Assembly (NCBI RefSeq): GCF_019242955.1
Contig: NZ_CP066129.1
Coordinates: 2,914,001-2,978,000 of the forward strand
DNA length: 64,000 nt
From: Morganella morganii
Lineage (GTDB): Bacteria; Pseudomonadota; Gammaproteobacteria; Enterobacterales; Enterobacteriaceae
Direction: 5' to 3'
Shown here: piece by piece, positions 40,120-48,509 of the stretch
Layout: each line of letters opens with the position of its first letter
Numbering within the stretch: position 1 is the stretch's first letter
Translations under genes and position numbers: made by a program
The notes under the pieces: model-generated
The model's database searches: none
What the model was told of the DNA's origin: nothing
The model's input: the letters and a program-made list of their open reading frames with translations, nothing else

Positions 40120-40410
40120 ATGTTAAAAGTAATTGCTGAAGATTTTATGCAGCCGGATGCTGTTGAGATCCTGATGCCGATGTATGAAGAACTGGTTGCC
40201 GCCACCCGCCGTGAGCCGCTGTGTATCAGTTATGATCTGTTTGTCGATCAGAAAGACCCGGGGCATTTTATTTTTATCGAAACCTGGCCGGATCAGGCCG
40301 CGCTGGATACCCATTGCGCCAGTGAGCACTTCCGCCGTCTGGTGCCCGCCATTAATCAGTATCAGCGTGCTGAACCGCGTTTTCTCCTGATGGACAGCGC
40401 CGTTAAGTAA
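40120..40410 (+). CDS. Small ABM-domain protein (YgiN-like quinol monooxygenase family)
   Basis: A 96-residue ferredoxin-like dimer-forming domain (antibiotic biosynthesis monooxygenase). MLKVIAEDFMQPDAVE, CISYDLFVDQKDPGHFIFIETWPDQAALDTHCAS and HFRRLVPAI match YgiN-type proteins. ATG 40120 has AAGGAG nine bases upstream; the open frame extends further upstream without support. Function could be quinol oxidation or simply small-molecule binding. Confidence 0.82.
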   Translation: MLKVIAEDFMQPDAVEILMPMYEELVAATRREPLCISYDLFVDQKDPGHFIFIETWPDQAALDTHCASEHFRRLVPAINQYQRAEPRFLLMDSAVK

Positions 40411-40411
40411 C

Positions 40412-40443
40412 AATCAGGGCGGATATCCCCCGCCCTTCCTGAT
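40412..40443. terminator. Terminator between converging genes
   Basis: AATCAGGGCGG and CCGCCCTTCCTGATT form an interrupted stem between the stops at 40410 and 40444. It can serve both strands. Confidence 0.55.
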
Positions 40444-41079
40444 TCAGTCGTGGTCGATTTTCGCTTCTTTCGCTGCCGCTTCACACCACTCAATGATGGC
40501 AGGATGCGCAAGGATCCAATCAATCCACGCCTGTGCCGCTGCTGAAAACGGCAGCTGATAAGTCCGTGCGCGCAGGGCCACCGGCACATAAAAAGCATCT
40601 GCCGCGCTGATATTTTCCCCTGCCAGCCACGGGCCGCCGAACCGGGTTAATCCCTCACACCAAATCTGCTCCAGACGCTGACACTCTTGCTGTAATTCCG
40701 GCGTCATCTCTGCGGCCGGGCGGCTTTCTGTGCAGTTCAGCGGGCACTCACGGCGCAGCGTGGTAAACCCGGAGTGCATTTCTGCCGCGGCAGAGCGCGC
40801 CCATGCACGGGCAGTTTTTTCCGCCGGCCAGGTCTGCGGATAATCCTCCGCAATATATTCACAGATTGCCAGAGAATCCCAGACCGTGGTCTCCGCTGTC
40901 ACCAGGCACGGCACCAGTCCGGACGGGGAAAAACGGATAAATTTCTCATAACTGCTGCCGCCCGGCACAAAGGTGGCCAGTTGTTCATCAAACGGGATAT
41001 TCAGGGCTTTCAGTAAAAACCAGGGTCTCAGCGACCAGGAAGAGTAATTTTTATTGGCGATCCACAATTGCAGAGACAT
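40444..41079 (-). CDS. Glutathione S-transferase family protein
   Basis: A 211-residue GST. The thioredoxin-like N domain begins LQLWIANKNYSSWSLRPW, with the catalytic-type Ser in the SSWS stretch and the glutathione-contact FSPSGLVPCLV and VWDSLAICEYI. An all-helical C domain follows, with the N-capping box GENISAADAFYVP. The substrate is unknown. Confidence 0.87.
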   Translation of the reverse strand: MSLQLWIANKNYSSWSLRPWFLLKALNIPFDEQLATFVPGGSSYEKFIRFSPSGLVPCLVTAETTVWDSLAICEYIAEDYPQTWPAEKTARAWARSAAAEMHSGFTTLRRECPLNCTESRPAAEMTPELQQECQRLEQIWCEGLTRFGGPWLAGENISAADAFYVPVALRARTYQLPFSAAAQAWIDWILAHPAIIEWCEAAAKEAKIDHD

Positions 41080-41153
41080 ATAACCCCTCTCAGTGAGATT
41101 AAAATAAATGATATAAACAGCAGGCTGATTACCTTACCCAATGTAGCCGGTTT

Positions 41154-42092
41154 TTATTCCGCTGCCTTAAAAAAGGATAGATCCTGTTCATATTCTTTCT
41201 GATAGTGCCCTCCCGTACCCAGTTCATCCTGCAAAAAATGTAAAAATGCGGAAACTTTTTTCGGCAGATAGTCACGATCCGGATAAACCGCATAGATATG
41301 ATGCAACGGCAGCGGGTATTCAGGTAACAGCGGCATCAGACGCCCGGCGCGGAGATCCGGTGCCGCGATAAACTGCGGCAGCTGACAAATCCCCGTTCCC
41401 TGTAACACCGCCTGATGCAGTGCCAGACTGTTGTTGGCCCGCAGTGTGCCCTGCGGAACAAAACGCACCATCTCTCCCCTGTGCAGAAAAGTCCACGACT
41501 GGCCAGCCTGAAAATAGCTGTAAAACAGGCAGTTATGCGACTTCAGCTCAGTCAGATTCAGAGGTGTGCCGTGCTGTGCCAGATACGCTGGAGACGCGCA
41601 CAACACACTGCGGCAGGGCGATAACACCCTGGCAATCAGAGAGGAGTCCTGCAATTCCCCGATCCGGACAGCCAAATCAAACCCTTCCCCGACCAGATCC
41701 GTCAGTTTGTCATCAAACACCATTTCCGCCTGCAATGACGGCCAGCGCTGTAAAAAAGCAGGCATAATTTTTGCCAGATGCAGACTGCCGAACACCGCCG
41801 GGGCACTGATTTTCAGTGTGCCGTCAACTTCACGGCTGTAATGCGACAACGCATCCTGTCCATCCAGCACAGCCTGATGGGCTTTTTTCAGATAGGTGTA
41901 ATAAAGCTGCCCGGCTTCTGTCAGCTGTAAATGGCGTGTGGTGCGGGTGACCAGACGGATGCCGGTTTGTGTTTCCAGCGCTGCCAGCTTTTTACTGACC
42001 GCCGATTTGGTCATGTGCAGATAGTCCGCCGCCTTTGTCAGACTTCCCTGCTCTGTAATTGCGATGAACACCGGTAAAAGCGAAAAATCCAT
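41154..42092 (-). CDS. LysR-family transcriptional regulator
   Basis: A 312-residue LysR regulator. The winged helix-turn-helix is at residues 1-60 (FIAITEQGSLTKAADYLHMTKSAVSKKLAALE) and the substrate-binding domain spans about 90-295. It diverges from the paired DMT-type membrane genes at 42.2 kb, which it probably controls. The effector is unknown. Confidence 0.88.
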   Translation of the reverse strand: MDFSLLPVFIAITEQGSLTKAADYLHMTKSAVSKKLAALETQTGIRLVTRTTRHLQLTEAGQLYYTYLKKAHQAVLDGQDALSHYSREVDGTLKISAPAVFGSLHLAKIMPAFLQRWPSLQAEMVFDDKLTDLVGEGFDLAVRIGELQDSSLIARVLSPCRSVLCASPAYLAQHGTPLNLTELKSHNCLFYSYFQAGQSWTFLHRGEMVRFVPQGTLRANNSLALHQAVLQGTGICQLPQFIAAPDLRAGRLMPLLPEYPLPLHHIYAVYPDRDYLPKKVSAFLHFLQDELGTGGHYQKEYEQDLSFFKAAE

Positions 42093-42193
42093 AGATGCGC
42101 CTTATTTGTCAACCTGCAGGAAACTCTGTTTTTCTCTTTATAGCGTTTATTACAATCACCGGCAATCTTTATACTTTGTTTGTCCGCAATAAT

Positions 42194-42240
42194 GTGAAAG
42201 ATAACAATTTGAAAAATAACGATGCGAAAAATAACGATGA
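42194..42240. repeat. 15-bp tandem repeat at the translation start of the DMT gene
   Basis: Three copies of GNGAAAAATAACGAT-type units (42194-42208, 42209-42223, 42224-42238). Two copies contain a candidate ATG (42222 and 42237). Copy-number change would move the start relative to the promoter in 15-base steps. Confidence 0.6.
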
Positions 42241-42689
42241 AAAAAGAGATTTTGTTACCGCTGATTGCTTTACTTTCCGGGGTATTACTCACTCTGATGA
42301 TTATGAGCAACAGCTATTTATCCACCTTTACCTCTCCGTTACACGCCTCCTGGCTGACACACGGTACCGGCGCGGTTGTTGCCCTGATAATCTGGCTGAC
42401 AGTGAAAACACACCTGCCGCAGCGCCGCGACGGCAAAAAAATTCCGTTGTGGTGCTATCTCGGCGGAATACCCGGTGCATTCACCGTGTTGCTGGCGGCA
42501 GTCACTGTTAACAGCCCGCTGTCACTCTCCGGTTCGATTGTGCTGATGCTTGCCGGGCAGATAGTTACCGGCCTGATTATCGACCATTTTGGCCTGATGG
42601 GACTGGCACAGCGTAAAGTGACCGGCCGCGACGGGCTGACACTGCTGCTGTTATTCAGCGGCTGTATTCTGATCATTGCAGGAAAATAA
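42222..42689 (+). CDS. DMT-superfamily membrane protein, YdcZ type (first of pair)
   Basis: A 155-residue protein with five hydrophobic segments of the DUF606/YdcZ family. Motifs are LLTLMIMSNSYLS, the WLGGIPGAF-like CYLGGIPGAFTV, and IVLMLAGQIVTGLIIDHFG. ATG 42237 is an alternative start. These half-size proteins often work as heterodimers, and the next gene encodes the partner three bases downstream. Substrate unknown. Confidence 0.82.
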   Translation: MRKITMKKEILLPLIALLSGVLLTLMIMSNSYLSTFTSPLHASWLTHGTGAVVALIIWLTVKTHLPQRRDGKKIPLWCYLGGIPGAFTVLLAAVTVNSPLSLSGSIVLMLAGQIVTGLIIDHFGLMGLAQRKVTGRDGLTLLLLFSGCILIIAGK

Positions 42690-42691
42690 TC

Positions 42692-43117
42692 ATGTTACTG
42701 TTTTATATTACTATCGCGCTGACAAATGGTATTTGCATTATTTTCAGCCGCAGTATCAACGGCAGATTATCTCAGGGCAGCAATGCGTTTTATGCCTCTT
42801 TGGTCAATCATGTCGCCGGGTTTATCTTCCTGAGTGTGGTAGTGCTGTTTTACCTGCCGCAGTTCCCCGTCACGCTGAACAGCATTCCGCTGATTGCATT
42901 TAGCGGCGGCATTATCGGCGCCTGTTTTGTGGTGATAAACAGTTATATCCTGCCGCTGCTCGGCGCTGCACTGACCACCATTCTGGCTATCGGCGGTCAG
43001 GTATTATCCGGTTTTATTATCGATATTATACAGCACGGCATGCCGTCACATCTGGTGATGCAGATAACCGGCGTGATCTTAATTTTGCTGGCTATCGGTG
43101 TCCGCTACCGGCCATAA
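42692..43117 (+). CDS. DMT-superfamily membrane protein, YdcZ type (second of pair)
   Basis: A 141-residue partner of the previous gene with the same plan: YITIALTNGICIIFSRSINGRLSQ, ASLVNHVAGFIFL, GGIIGACFVVINSYILPLLGAAL and ILAIGGQVLSGFIID. Together the two would make one ten-helix transporter-like unit. Confidence 0.83.
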   Translation: MLLFYITIALTNGICIIFSRSINGRLSQGSNAFYASLVNHVAGFIFLSVVVLFYLPQFPVTLNSIPLIAFSGGIIGACFVVINSYILPLLGAALTTILAIGGQVLSGFIIDIIQHGMPSHLVMQITGVILILLAIGVRYRP

Positions 43118-43196
43118 TTTTTCATATTTCGTTGTTCAGCGAAGTGTTTTTTCTGTGCTTCCGTTATGATTATCCTCAACACATAAGGAGGCACTC

Positions 43197-43505
43197 ATGT
43201 TTGCCGTTATTTTTGAAGTCAGTATGCCGGAAGATAAGCAATCCCGTTACCTGGATATTGCCGCCGGGCTGCGCCCGCTGCTCAGTGACGCAGAGGGCTT
43301 TATCTCCATTGAACGCTTTGCCAGCCTGAGTACACCGGGCAAATTATTGTCGCTCTCATTATGGGAAGATGAAGCCTCTCTGCTGAAGTGGAAACAAAAC
43401 CTGCAACACCGGCAGGCACAGGAAGAAGGCAAAGCGGATATTTTCTCATTTTACCGGATACGTATTGCTGAAATCAGCCGTGAATATGAGTTCGGGCAGG
43501 AATAA
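43197..43505 (+). CDS. ABM-domain protein (heme-degrading monooxygenase-like)
   Basis: A 102-residue ferredoxin-like domain of the antibiotic biosynthesis monooxygenase superfamily. MFAVIFEVSMPEDKQSRYLDIA, GFISIERFASLSTPGKLLSLSLWEDEASLLKWKQNLQHRQAQ is the family pattern, with His in the QHRQAQ segment. A strong AAGGAGG precedes the ATG. It is 14 bases ahead of the ArsR gene and probably co-transcribed. Confidence 0.85.
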   Translation: MFAVIFEVSMPEDKQSRYLDIAAGLRPLLSDAEGFISIERFASLSTPGKLLSLSLWEDEASLLKWKQNLQHRQAQEEGKADIFSFYRIRIAEISREYEFGQE

Positions 43506-43519
43506 TCTGCGGAGGTGAT

Positions 43520-44215
43520 ATGTCAGAAGAACACATTCCGGAATTAGAAACCGCTCTCGCCGGTGTGGCAGCCGCCCTTGCCGATCCGTCCCGTATCCGC
43601 ATGCTCTGCGCCCTGATGGATGGCCGGGCCCGGACCGCAACTGAACTGAGTATTGCCGCAGATATCAGTGCGTCAACGGCCAGCGCGCATCTGACAAAAC
43701 TGGTCACCGGAAAATTGATCATCTGTATACCGCAGGGGCGTCACCGCTATTATCAGCTTGCCGGATTAAACGTGGCTGAATTCATCGAAAAAATGATGAA
43801 TCTTACCGGGATTCCGGTGACAGCCGCTATCCGCAAGTCCTCTGCACCGGTACATTTACGGCAGGCCAGAACCTGTTATGACCATCTGGCCGGCGAAACG
43901 GCTGTTGCTGTATATGATGCGATGCAGGAAAAAGGCTGGATAACCGCAGACGGAACCGCACTGACAGCATCAGGTGAATCCGCGCTGATAACACTTGGCC
44001 TGCCGCCCGCACACACCGTGAAACGGGTTTTCTGCTGCGGCTGTCTGGACTGGAGTGAACGCCGGTTTCACCTCGGCGGCTATCTGGGTGCAGCCCTTTT
44101 CACACATTGTGAACAACAGGGCTGGCTGACCCGCACACCGGGCTATCGTGAAGTGACGATCACCGGAAAAGGAAAAAAACAATTCCGGCAATGGCTGGGG
44201 ATTCAGATTTTATAA
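43520..44215 (+). CDS. ArsR-family winged-helix regulator with long C-terminal domain
   Basis: A 231-residue regulator. The ArsR winged helix is at about residues 10-85 (ALADPSRIRMLCALMDGRARTATELSIAADISASTASAHLTKL). The C-terminal 130 residues hold CCGCLDWSERRFHLGGYLGAAL, whose clustered Cys and His may sense a ligand. Related proteins control small monooxygenases like the one just upstream. It abuts the converging DUF2798 gene. Confidence 0.83.
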   Translation: MSEEHIPELETALAGVAAALADPSRIRMLCALMDGRARTATELSIAADISASTASAHLTKLVTGKLIICIPQGRHRYYQLAGLNVAEFIEKMMNLTGIPVTAAIRKSSAPVHLRQARTCYDHLAGETAVAVYDAMQEKGWITADGTALTASGESALITLGLPPAHTVKRVFCCGCLDWSERRFHLGGYLGAALFTHCEQQGWLTRTPGYREVTITGKGKKQFRQWLGIQIL

Positions 44216-44482
44216 TTATGAGCTTCTGACCAGTAACAGCGATAATTTACGGGCAAACGGCAGAACAAATAAGACTGTCGGAAACGCAATGGCCCAGGAT
44301 ATACCCCATGATGTCAGCCACGGGGAAACCAGTTGCCAGGAAAAACCCAGCGCTTTGACCGTACTGATAAAAGAGACAATACCGCTCATCACCAGCGATA
44401 AGAAAAAAGGCACCAGAAAGATTAACGCACGCTGAGGAAGCTTAGGAAAACCTAAAATATAATTTTTGTCCTGAAAAGACAT
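44216..44482 (-). CDS. DUF2798-type small membrane protein
   Basis: An 88-residue protein with two hydrophobic segments (about 20-42 and 54-78), separated by SWQLVSPWLTSWGISWAIAFP, a DUF2798 pattern. I start at ATG 44482 because GGAG is seven bases upstream. Function unknown. Confidence 0.75.
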   Translation of the reverse strand: MSFQDKNYILGFPKLPQRALIFLVPFFLSLVMSGIVSFISTVKALGFSWQLVSPWLTSWGISWAIAFPTVLFVLPFARKLSLLLVRSS

Positions 44483-44784
44483 AGATGACTCCGTATAGTG
44501 ACGACACAACAACACATAACCGTTGTAATGTACAAAGTTACATGCGTTGATTAACGTAAACGCTTACGGGTCAGAGAATTGACCGTTGATGGCGCTATTC
44601 TATGAATCTGAATGCATTTGTCAAATGCAATTTATTCTCAATACCGCAATATTTTTTTAAATCCTGATAATTCAAAAAATAATCAGCATAATAGCATTGT
44701 GATTTCCCGCCCGGAACCGGTTTCCCTTTCGTATTATTCTGTAATAAGTCAGACAGGAAGACAAAAACCATAAGGAAAAACCCC

Positions 44785-45660
44785 ATGAGTGAAAAACATG
44801 AGCATGGTAATATAAAATCACTGCCGGAATCACGATTACTTATTGCATTTGCATTAACATTTTCTTTTATGCTGGTGGAATTTATTGGCGGTTATCTTAC
44901 CGGCAGTCTCGCCCTTATTTCAGATGCCATGCATATGATGACAGATGCATTCGCTCTGCTGCTGGCACTGATTGCCATCCGTGCAGGAAAAAAAGCCGCC
45001 GATTATCTCAAAACATACGGTTACATCCGTTTTGAAATTCTTGCCGCGATGATGAACGCCCTTATTTTACTGGCCGTCGCATTCTACGTATTATATGAAG
45101 CCTACCGCAGGATCTCTGCAACCCCGGATATTCAGTCTGTCGGTATGCTGATTATTGCTACTGCCGGTCTGATCATTAATCTGATTGCCATGCAGCTTCT
45201 GAAAAACAGCAAAGAAGAGAGCCTGAATGTTAAAGGGGCCTATCTTGAAGTCTGGGCAGATATGCTGGGCTCAGTCGGCGTTATTGCCGGTGCGATTATT
45301 ATCTGGCTGACAGGCTGGTTAATCGTCGATTCTGTTATTGCCGTCTTTATCGGCTTTATGGTTTTTCCGAGAACCTGGATTCTGTTAAAATCCTGTATCA
45401 ATATATTGTTACAGGGTACACCGGAGAATATCAGTATTAATGATATTATTAATGAGATAAACAGTAATGAGGGTATCGCCGGGACTCATAATGTCCATTT
45501 GTGGGCATTAACACAGAGTAATTATGTATTAACGGCTCATATAATATATAAGGCTGGCGCTGACCATAACAAAATCCGGAAATCATTAACAGATGCTATT
45601 CATGAAAAATATGATATTGATAATATTACCTTTCAGATGGAACAGGAAAAACCGGAGTAA
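44785..45660 (+). CDS. CzcD/ZitB-type cation diffusion facilitator
   Basis: A 291-residue CDF transporter with six membrane helices and a C-terminal cytoplasmic domain. Site motifs are SDAMHMMTDAF (Asp47, His50, Asp54) and AYLEVWADMLGSVG. The latter has Glu where ZitB has His, as in several CzcD relatives. It probably exports zinc or a related ion. The N-terminal EKHEHG and TSNVHLWAL-like HNVHLWALTQ fit the subfamily. It is separate from the CDF gene at 10.9 kb. Confidence 0.87.
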   Translation: MSEKHEHGNIKSLPESRLLIAFALTFSFMLVEFIGGYLTGSLALISDAMHMMTDAFALLLALIAIRAGKKAADYLKTYGYIRFEILAAMMNALILLAVAFYVLYEAYRRISATPDIQSVGMLIIATAGLIINLIAMQLLKNSKEESLNVKGAYLEVWADMLGSVGVIAGAIIIWLTGWLIVDSVIAVFIGFMVFPRTWILLKSCINILLQGTPENISINDIINEINSNEGIAGTHNVHLWALTQSNYVLTAHIIYKAGADHNKIRKSLTDAIHEKYDIDNITFQMEQEKPE

Positions 45661-45673
45661 AATTACTCCGGTT
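45650..45673. terminator. Hairpin shared by the CDF gene and the small minus-strand ORF
   Basis: AACCGGAGTAA and TTACTCCGGTT form an 11-base stem covering the CDF stop codon. On the minus strand it is followed by TTTTT, giving a terminator for the ORF at 45676-45843. Confidence 0.6.
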
Positions 45674-45675
45674 AT

Positions 45676-45843
45676 CTAAAAATACGCCAGAACACTGCTG
45701 ATACTGTCAGCTATCTGAGAAATGGTACCGGATTGTGAAACGATCCGGTTATAAAACTGAAAAAGTACATCACGATAAACAAAAGCAATAGCAATCACGG
45801 CGAGAAAAAATGTATATCTGAGTAAGTTTGTCAGTAGTTTCAT
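45676..45843 (-). CDS. Small membrane protein of 55 residues
   Basis: Starts MKLLTNLLRYTFF with AGGA eight bases upstream. One hydrophobic helix (about residues 11-30, ending at AFVYRDVLF) is followed by a polar helix. It is a typical bitopic small protein, with a terminator four bases past its stop. No family recognised. It lies between zitB-like and ygiW-like genes. Confidence 0.55.
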   Translation of the reverse strand: MKLLTNLLRYTFFLAVIAIAFVYRDVLFQFYNRIVSQSGTISQIADSISSVLAYF

Positions 45844-45880
45844 TACGCTTATCCTTTTCGTAATGTTATTGTTATCCGGG

Positions 45881-45907
45881 TTAAGGCTGTGAACAACACA
45901 GCCTTAA
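45881..45907 (-). terminator. Hairpin after the YgiW-like gene
   Basis: TTAAGGCTGTG pairs with CACAGCCTTAA, extended by CCGG on both sides, 18 bases past the stop. No clear U-run follows. Confidence 0.45.
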
Positions 45908-45924
45908 CCGGTTTCAGTTATTCT

Positions 45925-46305
45925 TTATTCTGCCAATGATACACGTTCTGCATTAATCTCATGCTGAATCAGATGGTTATCAACACGCCCTTCAACACGT
46001 ATTTTAGTTTCAGGTGAAACATTGATTCCGTTCCATTTTTCGTTATCTATTTTTACACGGGTAATACCGGAGTCATCTTTAAACTCATACAGGTTGTGGC
46101 TGATATTCCTGATAATAAAACCTTCGATAATCACTCTGCTGTCATCCGGCTGATTATTTGCATTTGAAACGCTGACAACCTGTGCCGCCTGTGAAGCAAA
46201 CCCGCCGCCTGCTGACTGATTGTTATGATTCACGTTTGCCAACACATTAGCTGATAAACCAAATACCGCGCCGCCAAGCAATCCTGCTAATAATAACTTT
46301 TTCAT
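45925..46305 (-). CDS. YgiW/YdeI-family periplasmic OB-fold stress protein
   Basis: A 126-residue exported protein. The signal peptide ends about ANVLA-NV. The BOF domain covers residues 40-126: VIIEGFIIRNISHNLYEFKDDSG, VKIDNEKWNG and TKIRVEGRVDNHLIQHEINAERV. Relatives protect against peroxide, cadmium, acid or antimicrobial peptides. The gene stands alone. Confidence 0.88.
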   Translation of the reverse strand: MKKLLLAGLLGGAVFGLSANVLANVNHNNQSAGGGFASQAAQVVSVSNANNQPDDSRVIIEGFIIRNISHNLYEFKDDSGITRVKIDNEKWNGINVSPETKIRVEGRVDNHLIQHEINAERVSLAE

Positions 46306-46477
46306 AATCCCTCCGGGAATATCATATTAAAATGGCTAAAGTTACTTTTGGTGGTTAATTTTAATGGGTACTTTTTGTATCTGACTAAAGTATAACTATA
46401 GAGTTAACTCCAGAGTCAATATTATCAGACTATATTTACTCAACTATACAGATTACCCGGAAATACATAAACGCGGA

Positions 46478-47899
46478 TTAATCATCTCCGGAAAAATTCA
46501 GGAAACTGAACATGCTCTCTTTATAACGCGTGGTGGCTTTCAGAATTTCAGTACCGGAAACCTCCTGTAAACGTCCGTCATGAGCCATTTTCCGGAGTTC
46601 ATCAAACCGGAGGTCATCACTCAGCAACGCGCGTACGGTTATCTCATCCGGAATGAAATAAATTGGTCCCCGCATAAGCTGTGACGCACCCAGACGATCA
46701 AAATAATAGTATTGCCCGCCCTTTTGCCAGACCTCTCCGTAATGATGAAACGTAACATCGCCGATTTTTACCCAGTTGCCGGTTATATTATCGTTAAGGC
46801 GGCGGAGAACCGTGCTGCGGGAAATCAGTCCCGGCGATTTCCTGTTGCCCCATCGTTCCGCGCCCTGCAAATACCGGGTTTCATTACCGCAGGTAAAAAT
46901 CAGCGGTGATATTTCCTGACAGCTTTCCTGCAATGACGGATTATCGCCTGCACGACGGATTTTCTCTTTTTTCCGGTCGTAAAAATAAACGCCCTGCGCG
47001 GATAAAAACAGCCCCTGATTAACATGCTGGCCATAAAAACTGATTACACGATAAGGCGCATATTCCGGCGGAAATACCTGATTATTGATGGCCACCTGAC
47101 CGGTTTGCGGATCAAATAAATAGGCTTCCTGAAATAAATTGCCGAGGTAAAAGCTATACAGTGATCCGGTGTCTTTCAGCGGCAATAAATGGTGCTGATA
47201 ATAAACATGCTCCCCGTCATGATAAAATACCCGGCTCTGACGCACTGATTTATCCTCCTGCCGGACATCCGCGGGGCGTATTGTCTCCGGGTTTGCGCCG
47301 GGCATTAATTTACCCTCAAAGAAAACCTGTTTTCCGTTACTGATAAGACCGGAGTCCGGTAATATCCGGTAAGGCGTGGCTGACGGCGGCAACGGCTGCT
47401 GCGGATAATAATACGTCTGCGGTTTATCACTCAGTCCCCAGCCGTAACGCCATTCCTGATACAATTCCTGCAGGCCGGACAGTTCATTATTTATCAGGGT
47501 ATACGGGGCACAGAAAACCGTATTTTTGCCATCCGTAAAATAAGCATTACCGATAGTGACGGCGGTCTGAGGATTAAAATCCGGGACGGGAAGATTACCG
47601 CACCATGCGTGATTTTTATCCGCTGCAAATTGCCGGCCATTGTAGTTGTTATTATCAGGCAGCAATCTGAAACTGTCCGGGTCTGCGCCGGGGATTAAAA
47701 AATACCCGTCAGACGGAACTGCGGCATAGACATGGCCGTCATACAATGTAAATACAGAACTTCCGAACTGTTTGCCGTCGCGGTCAATATCGTAATACGG
47801 TGTTTTATTCGCGGCCAGAATAACCCCGGAGATAAACAGGACAGAAGCCGGCATAATGCCGGACATCAATACAATGATAACCGTTTTGCTGACTTTCAT
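46478..47899 (-). CDS. DKNYY-family protein with N-terminal membrane anchor
   Basis: A 473-residue protein with one hydrophobic segment (about 7-28) and then repeated beta units such as TPYRILPDSGLISNGKQVFFEGKLMPGANPETIRP and FYHDGEHVYYQHHLL, the DKNYY pattern. Function is unknown and such proteins are often surface-exposed or periplasmic. A degraded copy of its first 90 bases occurs at 50012-50098. Confidence 0.75.
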   Translation of the reverse strand: MKVSKTVIIVLMSGIMPASVLFISGVILAANKTPYYDIDRDGKQFGSSVFTLYDGHVYAAVPSDGYFLIPGADPDSFRLLPDNNNYNGRQFAADKNHAWCGNLPVPDFNPQTAVTIGNAYFTDGKNTVFCAPYTLINNELSGLQELYQEWRYGWGLSDKPQTYYYPQQPLPPSATPYRILPDSGLISNGKQVFFEGKLMPGANPETIRPADVRQEDKSVRQSRVFYHDGEHVYYQHHLLPLKDTGSLYSFYLGNLFQEAYLFDPQTGQVAINNQVFPPEYAPYRVISFYGQHVNQGLFLSAQGVYFYDRKKEKIRRAGDNPSLQESCQEISPLIFTCGNETRYLQGAERWGNRKSPGLISRSTVLRRLNDNITGNWVKIGDVTFHHYGEVWQKGGQYYYFDRLGASQLMRGPIYFIPDEITVRALLSDDLRFDELRKMAHDGRLQEVSGTEILKATTRYKESMFSFLNFSGDD

Positions 47900-47917
47900 A
47901 TTTCTCCGGTCATTTCC

Positions 47918-48241
47918 TCACCGCCATCCGCTGATAATAATTCCCGCCCCGGCAAGAACGACAGCCGCACCAGTCCAGTCTGATACTGACAGCGATACAC
48001 CATCAACCACCCGCAGCCATATCAGTGCAGTCACCACATAGATTCCGCCGTACGATGCGTAAATTCTGCCGCTGGATTCCGGGTGCAATGTCAGCAGCCA
48101 GACAAATACAACCAGACTGGCAGCAGCAGGAAGTAATAACCATACACTCCCCTGTTTTTTTAACCATAAATACGGAAAGTAACAACCGGCAATTTCAGCC
48201 AGTGCGGTCAGAACAAAAAGGCCGATAATTTTTAATGTCAT
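47918..48241 (-). CDS. ynfA: YnfA-type small membrane protein (UPF0060)
   Basis: A 107-residue protein with four membrane helices. [43 protein letters not shown] and the terminal GAGIIISGW are the YnfA signature. It is related to small multidrug resistance pumps. I start at ATG 48241, since the family begins there; the open frame runs 22 codons further upstream. It is followed 18 bases on by the DKNYY gene. Confidence 0.88.
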   Translation of the reverse strand: MTLKIIGLFVLTALAEIAGCYFPYLWLKKQGSVWLLLPAAASLVVFVWLLTLHPESSGRIYASYGGIYVVTALIWLRVVDGVSLSVSDWTGAAVVLAGAGIIISGWR

Positions 48242-48509
48242 GCAGTTTTCTCCGTCACAATCCGGCCAGTATACCGGTATATCTGTGCAAATTCCTGTTA
48301 TCCGCAAAGAGATAACATTTTTATATCGGCGGCTGATGATATCAGCTGAATTCTGCTGTGTATTTTATATCCATCATCAGGAAGATAAATACGCCCTGTA
48401 TTACCTTACTTATTTTTATTATTTATGAACATCATCAAAATACAGACTGACAGAGAAAATAAAAGCCCTTAATCCTGAATTAAGAGCTTAACATAGCTAT
48501 CACCGGCAA

